Shown: positions 1-10,600 of the stretch, one piece after another | How positions within the stretch are numbered: position 1 is the stretch's first letter | Layout: each line of letters opens with the position of its first letter | Assembly (NCBI RefSeq): GCF_000149955.1 | Contig: NC_030987.1 | Span: 4,645,190-4,709,189, forward strand | Source of the DNA: Fusarium oxysporum f. sp. lycopersici 4287 | Lineage: Eukaryota; Ascomycota; Sordariomycetes; Hypocreales; Nectriaceae | DNA: 64,000 nt | Direction of reading: 5' to 3' | Program-made: the position numbers and the translations under genes | The notes under the pieces: model-generated | The model's database searches: none | What the model was told of the DNA's origin: nothing | Seen by the model: the letters and a program-made list of their open reading frames with translations, nothing else

Positions 1-87
1 GGGAGATTCGCTCAAGTCGATTATGTTACTTCCCGTAGGTTCTTTACCTTTGGGGCTTCTATGTTTCGAATGCCTGCGTGATTTCAT
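1..87 (-). CDS. 5' end of a gene leaving the left edge (function unknown)
   Basis: A minus-strand reading frame opens with ATG at 87-85 in the context CAAAAATGA, which is favourable for fungal initiation, and stays open for 29 codons to the window edge. The visible N-terminus is basic (starts MKSRRHSKHRSPKGK) and suggests a nuclear or nucleic-acid protein, but no domain is visible. Upstream is a typical leader: a TATA-like TATATAA element near 271-278, followed by a CACAACC and pyrimidine-rich stretch on the minus strand. The start is inferred; the remainder lies outside the window. Confidence 0.5.
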   Translation of the reverse strand, partial: MKSRRHSKHRSPKGKEPTGSNIIDLSESP

Positions 88-267
88 TTTTGCAGGCGGC
101 CAAGTTGCGTTACCAAAAGTAGTTTGTATCTGTCTATTGGCGGGAGTGCCTCTGGGAGATAGGTAGGCAGCTTCAAGGACAGATGAGGTGTGAGAGAAGA
201 AAAGGTGGGCAAAGAAGAGCTGATTGTTTGGGAGGTTGTGGTGAAGGTTAGATGTTTGGCAGTGCTG

Positions 268-282
268 AATTTATATAGAAGT
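268..282 (-). promoter_or_regulatory. TATA-like element upstream of the left-edge gene
   Basis: The minus strand reads CTTCTATATAAATTC here, about 190 nt upstream of the ATG at 87. It is followed by a CT-rich leader rich in CACAAC and CTCTTC motifs, as expected for a fungal 5' untranslated region. No experimental start site is known. Confidence 0.4.
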
Positions 283-850
283 TGACCCGCTGCGCTGGCA
301 AACATTTGACACTCGCCCAGCCGCTGCAACAACTCAGCCTTAGGATAATTTTAGGATGGATTTTAGGGCAAGAAATTCGGTTCATTTCTCTTTTTGCTTA
401 ACCTGGCCACGTAGAGGCTCGGTTTACGTTTATAAAGAAGCATTTGTCTGTAAAGTATTGCCTGCAGCATCTCTTGATATCTTGAACTCTTGTAACATTA
501 CAGCTAAGCACGACGTATCTGTACCAATACCGACTTCTAATCTTCTCAGCACCATATCCTTTCCATCGCACCTCTATGGGCAATTGGTTCTTCCTAAACA
601 CTTATACTACAAAGCAACCAATCACTCCTCTCGTGCTCCGCAACCTTGAGGTTCACTCTCCCATCGACTTCTAGAAAATAGTTCCAAGCAACGTAATCAA
701 ACCCTTGACAAGTTTGAATCAAACGTAATAGCAACAAAGGAAAGAAGAAATGTGACCGGGATCAAAACCCAAAGATCCTGTTTCACATTCAAGTCGGATA
801 GTGAAGTCGGAATGATGTTGTAGTGGGTAGGTTCTGGTTACTTGTTGCCT
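283..850. other. Intergenic stretch
   Basis: Lies between the leader of the left-edge gene and the 3' end of the 851-3392 gene. Short frames occur on both strands, but none has a convincing start, codon bias or splice sites. It probably holds promoter sequence on one side and 3' untranslated sequence on the other. Confidence 0.5.
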
Positions 851-3392
851 TTATCCTTGTCGTCGGCGCATCTCTTTAAGGGCTGTGTAGAGCATTGACT
901 CCCGGGCACTGGGTGTCATAGCCTGAAACTCGGCCGTCTCTTCGCGAAATCTTTCTTCTACTACGGGATGTCTTGAGGCACTTTTCTTAAAGACAAAGGG
1001 TGAAGTGGCCTGTCGTGCCACAGGATCAGGGGTCACAAAGAGGCCAGGTGACACTCCTACCATCTCTTCAGGCTTGGTAACAGTAGCAGCACCTGTAGCA
1101 GTGTCTCCAAGTTCGGGAGAAACTTTGTTCTTGCTTCTGCTCCTGGCCCTTCTTTCGTCCTTCTTCTTCTTCTTGCTTACTCGAATCGCAGGGCTAGATG
1201 AATCGGCAGGTGGCTGTGTGGTTGCCGAAGATGCTCGACCAATGCTCGAGCTGAATATGTCCTCCAGGGACGGAAGCTCTGAAGAACAAGCAGTGGATGC
1301 TGGACTAGACCGAGGTTCATTAAATCTTTGCCTTTTTCTAGCAGGGGTCGGGGTGCCCATCGCAGCGAGCCGCTGCTCCATTGACTTGCTTCGGATAGCA
1401 AGAGAAGGCCCTGCAGAATCTGATGCTTTTCGTTTTCGCGGTACCACTTCTCGATCTTCTTCGTCCAAGGAACGAATTACATCGGCCGCTGTCTCTTCCT
1501 CGATTTCGGCGGCTCTAAGCGTGTCCCAGTATCTCTGCTCAAAGCGACGGAGTTGATTCATAACCCGCGGGGTGGCTATCGGGGTGCGAGGCTCGATGGA
1601 ATCTATGAACGATCCTCTGTACAGGCGATCGGCTTCATCGGGATCTTCATAGGTATCATCCTCGCTTTCTTCTGCATAGAACTCCTCGAAGTCATCGACG
1701 TCTTCATCTTCATCCTCTTCGGACTCCTCTTCAAGTCCCGTCTGGACTTTTTTCTCATCATAATTCCCTTCCAGGGGTTCTTGAACTTTGTGATCATTGT
1801 CATGACAAGCCTCCTCAAGATTCTCATGAGCACTTCCTGAATCATCGTTGCCCTCTTCATCGCCATCATCATTAGTCTGGTCATTTTTCATATCAGCCTC
1901 GGAACAGTCTTCTTGCTTGTTGACCACACGTTCGAGCTGATCTCGAAGGCGCTCCTCTAACCCTGGTAGAAGGTCCAGTGCCATGGACATAATAGCTTCT
2001 GACTTTCGGATTTCGGTGGAGTTCTTCCCTGCAGCCTCTGTTCGATTCATGAGGTATCGCACATACGACTGGTAACTCTCTGGGGAGCTGTTAGCCTTCA
2101 AGAGGGGTGGGCGGGTCAGAGACTCCAGTGCCTGCATCCTTTCCCGTAGCTTGTCTTCAGTCCAGCGAAGAATTCTCGACTCTGCGAACCCCATCAGTTC
2201 ATCTTTAACAGTAGGCCAGATAACACCCTCAAAGTCTAATTCCTTTTCTACTGTCTCGTTCCGGGGAGCGCTCTCATGGCTGGCACTAGAAGTGTGAGGT
2301 GCACCGTCTGGAGAACTGTTCTGCCTCCTCTCAGCAATCTTTCTCCATCCTGCTGCCTCCAAGAGGTTTCGGTTTGTACGGCAAAACTTTGTAGCATATA
2401 AGTTGTTCCATTGGTCAAGCAGTGCAACGAGCTCGGAGCCTGATGCCGCAGGTCCATCCTTCGCAAGTTTGAATCTGCGTGGTTCGCACCATTTTTCCAC
2501 GCAGCCTTTCACAATTTTCCACTTCTCTCGTCGTAAGACCTTCCCTCTGATTTGCTGTGAAAAATGAACTTTGTGCCCAATAGTCTCCTAGAACTGTTGG
2601 GCTTCGCCATCTGAACGAAGATATAAATCCTTGAGCTCCAGACATCTCCTGAGAAGAGCCTTCTGTTCATCTTCCTTATAGTGACCAAGATCAATCACTA
2701 TGTCTGACGACTGCTGTTTGTTGGTTTCTTGTCCATGGGTCTCGGGATGGCGCATAGCGATGGGGCGGTAACCGCCAGGTTGAAGATCACCGCGTATACT
2801 TTTACGTTGACTGAGATCATACTATCAAGAGCTATTAGTACACATTTAGACCAAAAACTGTGCCCATGTCAAAACTTACCATGTTGCTAGTTTCATTATT
2901 GGTTGGCGGTTGTAGTTGCCGACTGCTTGAAAGGGACGTCTGCGATTCTAATGTTGAAGACGGTGCTTCTGTGATCGATTCTAAAGTTCCAGCGTCGCAT
3001 TGCCCAACTTGTTTCGTTCCCTGGGCCGACACGCTTTCAAGTGCTTTTGGTGTCTGGTACGGCATGCCATAGCCCCGTCTCAAAGACGGCTCACGGAACT
3101 GACCTGGAGGAAGTTTGGTCATCCGATTATCGTGGTGACCGGTTCCCGCGTCCTTGATATCAATACTTGGGTCTCTAATAACGCTCCTAACTTCCTCAGG
3201 TAATTTGTTCGATGCCTTGGTATGGGTGTTGCTCGCGTTGTGACTACCAAGGCCTGCAGTTGAAGTGGCGGCCGGGAGGCAATCATTTATCCAGAAATAG
3301 GATGAATCCTCGCGCTCTTCTCTAGATCTCTGAACGAGAGGTGCGTCAAAATCCTTGCGAGAAGAACTTTTCTTCTTCTTGTAGGAACTCAT
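851..3392 (-). CDS. Uncharacterised nuclear-type protein, frame interrupted by one in-frame TAG
   Basis: Exons 3392-2880 and 2821-851, joined by a 58-nt phase-0 intron with donor GTAAGT. The joined frame has 828 codons, with a TAG at 2590-2588 as codon 249, so ordinary translation gives 248 residues. The downstream 553-codon stretch has no ATG at its start (it opens at a GTG), so it is unlikely to be a separate gene. Sequence flanking the TAG reads like one helical DNA-binding unit of trihelix/Myb type, with QQF before the stop and regularly spaced Trp residues after it (REKWKIVKGCVEKW). Later come a long acidic run (about residues 480-540) and lysine-rich NLS-like stretches. The family is not recognised. 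The TAG sits where Trp would fit and may be an A-to-I recoding site, a nonsense allele or a sequence error. Confidence 0.7.
2575..2602 (-). promoter_or_regulatory. mRNA hairpin with the in-frame UAG in its loop
   Basis: In the mRNA (minus) sense, GCCCAA at 2602-2597 is exactly complementary to UUGGGC at 2580-2575. After one C/A mismatch, AGU (2595-2593) pairs with ACU (2584-2582). The 8-nt loop UCUAGGAG contains the in-frame UAG (2590-2588). Hairpin loops with U at -1 are the preferred context of fungal A-to-I mRNA editing. The structure is seen in the sequence; the function is inferred. Confidence 0.5.
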
Positions 3393-3878
3393 TTTCAGGA
3401 GCGAGTGAAAGAAGCTGGGCTGGTAGTCAAAGGTGCTGAAGAATGTGCAAGAAGGGAAATGGAAGCAAAAGAAGAGCTGAAAATAATAGTGGGAGCCAAT
3501 TTAAAAATCTCAATGATTAAGTAAAGAGAATGAAGAGGAGAGAAGTGAAATATTTGTGGTGGTGGAAATTGGAGGAGGTTGCGAGCATTGAAGCTCGCGG
3601 TGCGAGGCAACTGGCGGCGGTGGGCATGCAGCCGAAGAGCCGAGAAGATAGCGAGCGTGATTCAGAGCTGCGATCCAGTGAAAATAAGATAATTCTAGGT
3701 GTTCTTGGGAATATGCCCTGTGGGGAATAGCATGCCACGGGCATGTGTTTAGAGCTTGACAACGAGATTATACCTACAAGGTTGGTCCCTACCTAAGACT
3801 TGAGGATTCTTGACGAACTCGTGTGAGTATTGAGGATCTCACTTCTGTGGTTCCCTTATTTATATCCAGAGGGTTTTA
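3393..3878. other. Promoter and leader region of the 851-3392 gene
   Basis: The minus strand upstream of the ATG at 3392 is rich in CT tracts, as in fungal leaders. No coding frame with believable structure was found. The left end of the tcd-like fragment begins at 3879. Confidence 0.4.
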
Positions 3879-4058
3879 TTATTGCTCCAAGCTCTGTAAT
3901 GTTGCCAGCATGCCCTCGTACATCTTTTCGCGGCCCTTGGCAGGTACATAGTCTAAGGGATAGCCTGTAACGCTCAGGATGACATGGTTTGCCACGGTAA
4001 GACCAAAGATGGCGGGCATTGTGCCGAGCACTGGGGCACTTAAGCTAAGGCTTGCACC
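3879..4058 (-). pseudogene. C-terminal fragment of tRNA threonylcarbamoyladenosine dehydratase (TCD/TcdA family)
   Basis: The minus strand from 4058 to the TAA at 3881-3879 is open for 59 codons. It contains PVLGTMPAIFGLTVANH and GYPLDYVPAKGREKMYEG, which match the C-terminal end of the fungal E1-like dehydratases that cyclise t6A37 in ANN-decoding tRNAs at the mitochondrial outer membrane. Family recognition is from memory of conserved motifs. A TAA lies directly upstream in frame (4061-4059), and no ThiF/E1 nucleotide-binding part was found nearby, so this looks like a relic about one eighth of the usual length. The neighbouring transposase ORF suggests a rearranged spot. It could be a terminal exon of an unusual gene, but no good splice acceptor with a matching upstream exon was found. 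Confidence 0.55.
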
Positions 4059-4138
4059 TTATACTCTTTCACATAATGAATCATGTTATCTGGATGGTCG
4101 AGGATTGGAGGGAACCCGATGTTGGTATGGAAGTCAAG

Positions 4139-4384
4139 CTACAAGGCCAAAACGATGCTAGAAGAGAAAAGGCCTCTGTAGAATCGACTGCCTATAATTG
4201 GCCAGTTTGCCTTTGGTGTGTTACATATAAAAGGGCTGTATTCAACGTGCTCCCCATGTAGTTCGTCTTCAACATCTTCGAACATCAACTCAGCAACTAG
4301 GTGTCTGCCATGAGGAACTCTCTTTTCATCTATGTTAAATTCTACTGCTGGCCGATGATCATACCTCACTTGTTTTCCATTCAT
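4139..4384 (-). CDS. Unassigned 81-codon open frame, possibly a gene fragment
   Basis: An open frame with protein-like composition, containing VPHGRHLVAELMFEDVEDEL and ICNTPKANWPIIGSRFYRG. It opens at an ATG and ends in TAG. It lies between the tcd-like fragment and the transposase ORF on the same strand. No family is recognised and no splice link to either neighbour was found. It may be a remnant of a larger gene or a chance frame. Confidence 0.25.
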   Translation of the reverse strand: MNGKQVRYDHRPAVEFNIDEKRVPHGRHLVAELMFEDVEDELHGEHVEYSPFICNTPKANWPIIGSRFYRGLFSSSIVLAL

Positions 4385-4555
4385 CCTTCGTCAAAATTAA
4401 CCCACAACTACTCCATGCCAACGACATCCCCTTGGCCAAGTCGAAGAAACATCAAAGGTCCGACAATGACACCGGAGACAACCTCTTCCATATTTTCTTT
4501 TAATTCAACGCTTCGTAACAGCATCACAAACAATACAACGCCAAACTCATAACAA

Positions 4556-5665
4556 TCACCAAGGCACCAGCGCTCCATCTGAGTCGATAACCTGCTGTAG
4601 TCGCTGCGGCATGAAGTCGACCCACATATTGACTCTCTCGATATCGAACCCTGTCCACACCTCTCTGACCATCTTCTGGAGAGTCTCGTCCTCCCAGTCC
4701 TTGGGCGCATCTAGATTCCACTGCTTGCGCTGGGGCCACAGGCTGTCGAGCGGGTTGAGGTCGGGGCTATCGCCGCAGTTGTAGTAGTATCGTAGGCCGT
4801 GCTCATCTTTCCATTGCTGAACCAGATTAACCTTGCTTGCAGCGCCGTGGGCAAAAGCCTCGCAGTCTTCTTCGAGGATGAAGCTCTGAGGGCCGGTGGT
4901 TGTGAGCCATGGCTTGACCGTCTTCTCAAGGATGTGATCTTTGTACTCTTGCATGGTCATGACGCCTGTGCAGTTCGGGCTGGTAGAATCTTCGTAAAAG
5001 ACGGCTTCACTCTTGAACCCGTAACCTACAGCAACCCAAGCGTGGGCCTTTCGCAAGTCGCGTGGCCATTCAGCCTCGGGAGTAGTTGCGCACGTCTCGC
5101 AGAACCGTTCACCAGGTCGGGGAATAAGACGCATCTTTCCATCAAGGCCAAATCCAAAGTGGAGCTCAATACTGAACCGGATGGCTCTCCAGTCCTGTGG
5201 ATGGGGGTACGCTTCAAGCATGCGTCTGGCATATTCGACTCTCTTCTCACGAGCCTTCTTGTGCACCCAGGTCCTCGGACATCCCAGGCATCGTCGGTAA
5301 CCCAACGTTCCCATTGTTCTGTGCAGCGTCCTGGGGTTCACATCAACCTCAACACCAGCTTCTTTGGCCAATCCATGCCAGTTCAAGTTAACATTGATGT
5401 AGGCATCATTCCAGAGAATCTTCTCCATCTTCTGCTGATCTTCTTCAGAGATTTTGAGGGGTCTCCCACGCGTTTCCTCCCATTCGGGATCATTGCGCTT
5501 AGACGCGGGGACGCTCAACGCGGCATAACCTTGAGATCGCGACAGATCAAAGTGCCGAAAGATGGCTGACTTGTTGACAGGCAGGCCCTGAGACTCGAGG
5601 TACGAGATGGTGCCTCGAACCATGGCCTTCTTTGGCGTGTCGCCATGCTTATATCCGGACGGCAT
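4556..5665 (-). CDS. Tc1/mariner-like DDE transposase-derived protein
   Basis: Uninterrupted 369-residue frame from ATG at 5665. The N-terminus (about 1-60) looks like a helix-turn-helix, followed by GRP and a second basic region. The catalytic core shows the fungal pattern: FSIELHFGFG (164-173), ILEEDCEAFAHG with D267, and SPDLNPLDSLW with D307, giving two acidic residues 39 apart. The first catalytic Asp, normally in FSDE, is Ile166. The frame is full length without stops, so the protein is either a recently inactivated element or a domesticated derivative. I could not identify terminal inverted repeats or a TA target duplication by eye. It lies next to gene fragments at 3879-4384. Confidence 0.75.
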   Translation of the reverse strand: MPSGYKHGDTPKKAMVRGTISYLESQGLPVNKSAIFRHFDLSRSQGYAALSVPASKRNDPEWEETRGRPLKISEEDQQKMEKILWNDAYINVNLNWHGLAKEAGVEVDVNPRTLHRTMGTLGYRRCLGCPRTWVHKKAREKRVEYARRMLEAYPHPQDWRAIRFSIELHFGFGLDGKMRLIPRPGERFCETCATTPEAEWPRDLRKAHAWVAVGYGFKSEAVFYEDSTSPNCTGVMTMQEYKDHILEKTVKPWLTTTGPQSFILEEDCEAFAHGAASKVNLVQQWKDEHGLRYYYNCGDSPDLNPLDSLWPQRKQWNLDAPKDWEDETLQKMVREVWTGFDIERVNMWVDFMPQRLQQVIDSDGALVPW

Positions 5666-6671
5666 ACTGAGGGTCGCGTTGCCCGTTATAGAGGGGTTCT
5701 TGCGGTGTAAGTGGGTGGAGAGAATGATTGGGACGGTGGTGTTTGGATGTTTTTGTCTGCTCTCATTCTTCGCGCGGCAAGTGGTGAGGGGTCAAAAGTT
5801 GGCGGTGATCACGTGGCATGGCTTGTTTCACAACACGCCAGCTCTTCTTTCCTCGTCACAATGGCGTTTGATGAAGCAAATAGATTTGAATCGGTGGTTG
5901 GGAATACTTGTAGAAACGTGTCAATTACTTTCATTGACGGTTTGCATGCACACAGATGCTATTGGAGCAGGGATATTTTTCGCCTTGTCTTATGATGAGT
6001 GTAAAAGCAGCGCATTCCCAAAGCTCAAGCGAACGGTCATGACACTTCATTGTAAGACACACAATCAAGGTGATAATGAGTTTCCAGTTTAATTAAAATA
6101 ATAATTAATAATAACCTCGCATTTTTACCTCCACCCAAGGCCTAGTGGTCAGTTGACTTGCATTGCAAATTGTTTTACAGCACGAGGCTGAAACATCTGT
6201 TAAATGATCTACCCTGTACCAAAACAGATCTATCAAAAATCCAACCGAACCAACAAGTCAACAGATAAAACATGCCAAAGTACCTGTGATATGACTGAGT
6301 AACTTGTTATCAAATGACGGTTGTTACGCCCTTAAAGCTTCTCAACACGTTCATGGCTCCATTAAGCTTGGATGTTTTGCCTTTTCCAACATCAAGGGCA
6401 AGATGCACAAGGACCGGATGAGTGATCATCAAATATGTTAATTCAAAATCTTGTCATCCACGGTTGGATGACGGTAAATTACGAAGATAAAATCGCTCTA
6501 TAGTCTCACGAGACCTCTCATAAGCATGCCTTCTACGTCCAACCAAATACCCGCACATTCCATGTAGTAAACGCCGTGAAATGGAGCAGATATGTCCACC
6601 ATCTATCCCAAATGTACAGCTTGATTCTCAAGCCCCAGGAGCCTTTCCAAACGGGTGGCCCGATCAAACGC
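5666..6671. other. Intergenic region, AT-rich in places
   Basis: Lies between the transposase start and the stop of the TBC gene. An AT-rich patch (TTAATTAAAATAATAATTAA near 6090-6110) stands out. Frames at 5607-6092 do not look coding. No tRNA or repeat family was recognised. Confidence 0.4.
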
Positions 6672-8850
6672 CTAAGCTTTTCCTGCCTCACGGACTGACA
6701 TCATAAACTTATCCTCGGCACCCACCTCTCCGGCGACTCTGGCCGAAGAGACCTTCGCGTTTCTTCCATCAAGAATTGTCTTCACTTCGTCGGCAGTCTT
6801 AGCGCCGAGAAGCGTCATCTCCCTGCTGAGAAGAAGTGCAACAGCAGCTCGAATTAGGAGTGCATCTCCTTCAAAGACATATACGTCCCAAAGACGGGCT
6901 GCTTCATCTATCGCCAAGTGTTGTGTGAAAATGGCTGTCAAAATTCCTGAAAAAGATCGTTCCAATTCGGCAGTAGGGATCTTCTTGGTGAGGTGCGCAT
7001 GAAGAGGGGCAGACTTGAGAGAAAGTGTCTGCATGATGAGGTTGAATGCGGACGCTTGTGCGCCCGGATCTCCAGTGTAAAAGGATAGAGGCAATGGGCG
7101 GTTGAGGACGTTGGCGAGTGCGACGAATGCAGACGCGGCATCGGGCAAGTTCAGGAGCAGTAAGGCAGCGATGGTCTGACGGACTTGGTTAGCAACTCAG
7201 GTGGCACGAGGTGGCTGTTGTACTTACGTTGCAGCCACGGACATAGCCAATGTCGCTCCTGTACATGGCATATGCACTCAACACATCAACAAGACTTTGG
7301 TGCAATGGTCCTTCAACTTCAAAAATCCGGAGATCCTCCCACGTCTTCTGTGCAGCATCCCTTCGGATATCTTGGAACCATCTTGCCCTTCTGGCATCCT
7401 CCGCGTCGCCCTTATCGTCCTTGACTCTGCCTTCAATCTCTTGAGCTCTAGCAAGTGCTGCTTTGAATGACGTTTCTGACAGTCCCAGTTCATTGCCGAT
7501 TGCTCGACCCCAGATTTGACCGCGGCTTCGGGGTGCGATTCCCTTCCACCATAGTTCCCTTGTCCTACGCTCGCGAATGGCATCGCTCCAACGTGGGATC
7601 ACGTCTCTCTCCCAAATTTGCATCAGGTTGTCAGCTGTGCTGTCTCGTCCCTCGATCTTGGCCTTTCGTGAGGCTTCGCGTCGCTCCTCAGCCTTGGCAC
7701 TTGCTGCCATCATCTTTTGATATTCCTTCAGATGCCGGCGCTCCTCGGCGGGGTCTTTGGGTGGCAGCCACGAGGGTCGTGTCCGGCTAAGAACAGCCTC
7801 CTTCTCCTTCGAAACGGGAAGAGGGTCGATCATGATATTTGTCTTGCGAAGAGGTGGCAGTTCGGGAGTTGATTTGACACGCTGCTTCTTGTCAAACGTG
7901 TCGACAGATCGTCGAGTAGCATTCCAGGTGTTGGGGCGCTGATTCGCGGGGCGCTTGGCCTGCTGTTCCTCCATTTCGTTGGCATGTTCCTCGAGCTTTT
8001 CTGTTAACGTCTTGGCCTCGGCGTTCAATTCCGCCAACGCAGCGTTCCAGCTGTGTGCCCGTTGCTTGGCTGGGCTGCGAGGATTGTCATCAGTCTTCCA
8101 AGTTGGCGATCGAAGAGAGCCTTGAGCTTGCGCGACCGCGGGTGTTCCATTTCCGACACTTCTAACTCGTTCTTTGGATCGATTGGGGGACGGAGAAACG
8201 GAGGATGGCCGACTAGGCGTGCGCTCTTGCATGGGCCGGGGGGAGAGTGGCACATTGTCCAGGAACATGCCGTCGGGGATATCATCGCCATCGTCTTCAT
8301 CACATTCTCGCTCAAGGTCGGTAAAAGACTTGCGATCGCGGCCGGCCTGCCAGCTGCCTCGGCGAGGCTTTTGAGGGAAACTCGGGTCTCTCGGATCCCT
8401 CGGGTTGAGCGAATAGGCAGGGCTTGGGCTTCGCCGTCGAGGAAATGGGAGAGATGCCGAGGATGGGCTTGTCAATGTCTTTGGTCGTGTAGCAGAAAGA
8501 GGCTCGGTCAACGCGCTCAAATTGGTGCTTCTGGGGTTGGAGGTATATACATTGGTCTCGAGGGTTGGGAATGGTGGTCGGGCTTTGGAGGCAGTTTTGC
8601 CAGCTGCGAGGGTTCGGCTCGAGGGGGCTTTGGCTAGAGTGGGACGGACATCGACCTTCGATGGGCTCTTCAGGGTCACGGTGTCGTCGTCGAGACCAAT
8701 TTCCTCAAAATGACCAACGTCGGCCAAGACGCTGCCATCGTCACTGTCGAAAGATTGAAAGGAGGAAGTCTTGGAGCTCTTTGAAGTCGTCATCCCTGGC
8801 GGAGAGTCGGGGCTGGGGAGAACACTGCCGATATCAAGAGTACGGATCAT
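6672..8850 (-). CDS. TBC (Rab-GAP-like) domain protein
   Basis: Exons 8850-7228 and 7175-6672, with a 52-nt phase-0 intron, give 708 residues. The first 400 or so residues are low-complexity and Ser/Pro-rich with a Glu-rich coiled stretch, as is common in fungal TBC proteins. The TBC domain starts near SRGQIWGRAIGNELG and runs across the intron into PDAASAFVALANVLNRPLP and AARLWDVYVFEGDALLIRAA. TBC domains accelerate GTP hydrolysis on Rab GTPases in membrane traffic. The usual arginine-finger motif IxxDxxR appears as IRRDAAQ (495-501), and the glutamine of YxQ is Arg538 in YVRG. Canonical dual-finger catalysis is therefore doubtful. The ATG at 8850 is the first in frame after an upstream stop, although the short upstream stretch also reads like protein. 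Confidence 0.85.
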
Positions 8851-10600
8851 TGTCGCATCTCCAGGGGAAGGACAAATGGCTGGACGAGAGGACTCTGTCG
8901 ACTCGCCCGGAGGATCTCAAGCAAGTAGACCTCTTCTGATTTGGGTCTTTTGTTCGTCAATTAAGAGTGAACTGGTTCGAGATCGTGGCTTGCGATGTGG
9001 TCGTTTGGCTTGGGCGGCGCTTCTGTTTTGTTCGGCGGCGCCGTGCTAGGATGCTTTGCTTTGTCGGTTTTGGCGGTAACCGTTGTTATGGGCACTGAAT
9101 ATCGGGGTCGGAGGGAGCCGTTTCAAAAATGCTGGGGTTTGCGAGAACGAAATAATAGGGCCAAAATGAAGTCGTACTAAGCAAGTCTGGTATGGAAAAG
9201 GGATACGGAATAGCGAGGGAACGAAGTGAAAGGAGGCTGAGGCCAAAAGTTGTTTTGTTGTGCTGGTAAGAGCGATATAATGGTATCAATCGATCAACGA
9301 GAGACTAGGGTTGAATAGCTTAAAGAGGATGGATAAGAGAGACTCCCACTCTCATAGGGAAACGACCGAACTCGAAGGAGGGAACAAGATTTTGCAACCC
9401 CGGACAATGGTAAGCGGTCGCGGCCGGGATGACGAGATATTACCCAATATTAAGCGCGGAGTTGAGAAGAAGTGGCCTCCAAAACAAAGGGGGTGATTAG
9501 TCTAAAGTTGAAGGGTTCGAGACAAGAAGACGATTGAAGAATGAAGAAATGATGCAGTGCCGAGAGTAGAGACAAGAAGAAAAGGGAAAAAGATGGGGAG
9601 ATGACAAGGAGACGGCGGAAAACGAGTGAGATTCAAGCAACAAGGCAAGGAAGTTCAAGAACAAGAACGAGCACAAGCAAGTCAAGATAAACCGGGAAGT
9701 GGATGACGATCCCCAAACGAGAAACGAGGACAACGCCAACGCAGCCAAGGAGATGATCCCACCCACACTGTTGATGGGAAAACGATGGAATGCTTGTACC
9801 CCGTCATACTAAAATAGCAAGCTCGTGACCTTCGCCTTATTTTTCAAGGTGTGGGCTGTCATGGGTGTGGACATGGCCTTATCGGATCAAGCCACTCCAG
9901 GGGCTTGCACCGTGAATCTTTTTGGGAGACTGTGTAAGACCGCTAATTGATACAGGACTCGAAAGAAATGCAGACAAGCAATCAATTTCTGTAATTTATG
10001 AGTTCATGCGATGAAGTCAAGCTACCATTTCTTTGCAACTACAGGTATTATCATGATCATTGATTCTTATAAGAGCTTACAATTGTAGCACTAGGTTAAC
10101 GATGGTCACTGTCCAACCCGTAAAAACGATCAACAATTCATGACATATCCTCTTTTCTTACACCATCAACCATCTCGATATTCATCGAGCTGTGTCTACA
10201 GTGCTAAATGGAAGCGGGCCCTTGTCAATTAATCTCGGCGGCATATGCGCGGCTCATGAACAAGCACAGCCAATCATGGCTCACAACTCCAAGATTTTCA
10301 GCTCCCATGTCAACATGGAATCTCAAACGTTGAAAAAACAAGCAATTTCGCGATTTATTTATAATAACCCCTCGAAGCCCCTCTGCTGGGGTTTGCGGGT
10401 GATGACTCCAAGCTTCTTAATAAACCCTCATATCGAGGGACCTTGTCAATCAACTGTGCTGAGGCTTGCTTACCCCTGCCCCCTTGTCCTGCGCTATCTC
10501 CAAAAATGTGACTTCATCCGTACGTATGCATTATTACATTTTGACCATACATCGATTCATATCCCCAAATGCCCAATCTCACACATGACATTGAACTTCC
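8851..10600. other. Long intergenic region with a purine-rich tract
   Basis: Holds the upstream region of the TBC gene and the 3' flank of the 10601-14021 gene. From about 9320 to 9720 the plus strand is strongly GA-rich, equivalent to a CT-rich leader for the minus-strand TBC gene. A short inverted repeat, CCCTC-ATATC-GAGGG, occurs near 10426-10440. No gene was found. Confidence 0.4.

Noticed and set aside
1005..1556. 183-codon plus-strand frame over the 851-3392 gene
   Set aside because: It is the antisense shadow of the real minus-strand coding sequence.
2588..2760. An intron ending at TTCTAG (2588) that would remove the in-frame stop
   Set aside because: No GT in the preceding 170 nt fits the fungal donor consensus in a compatible phase, and the upstream sequence reads as coding up to the stop.
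4799..5569. 256-codon plus-strand frame over the transposase
   Set aside because: Antisense shadow; the minus frame carries the recognisable DDE motifs.
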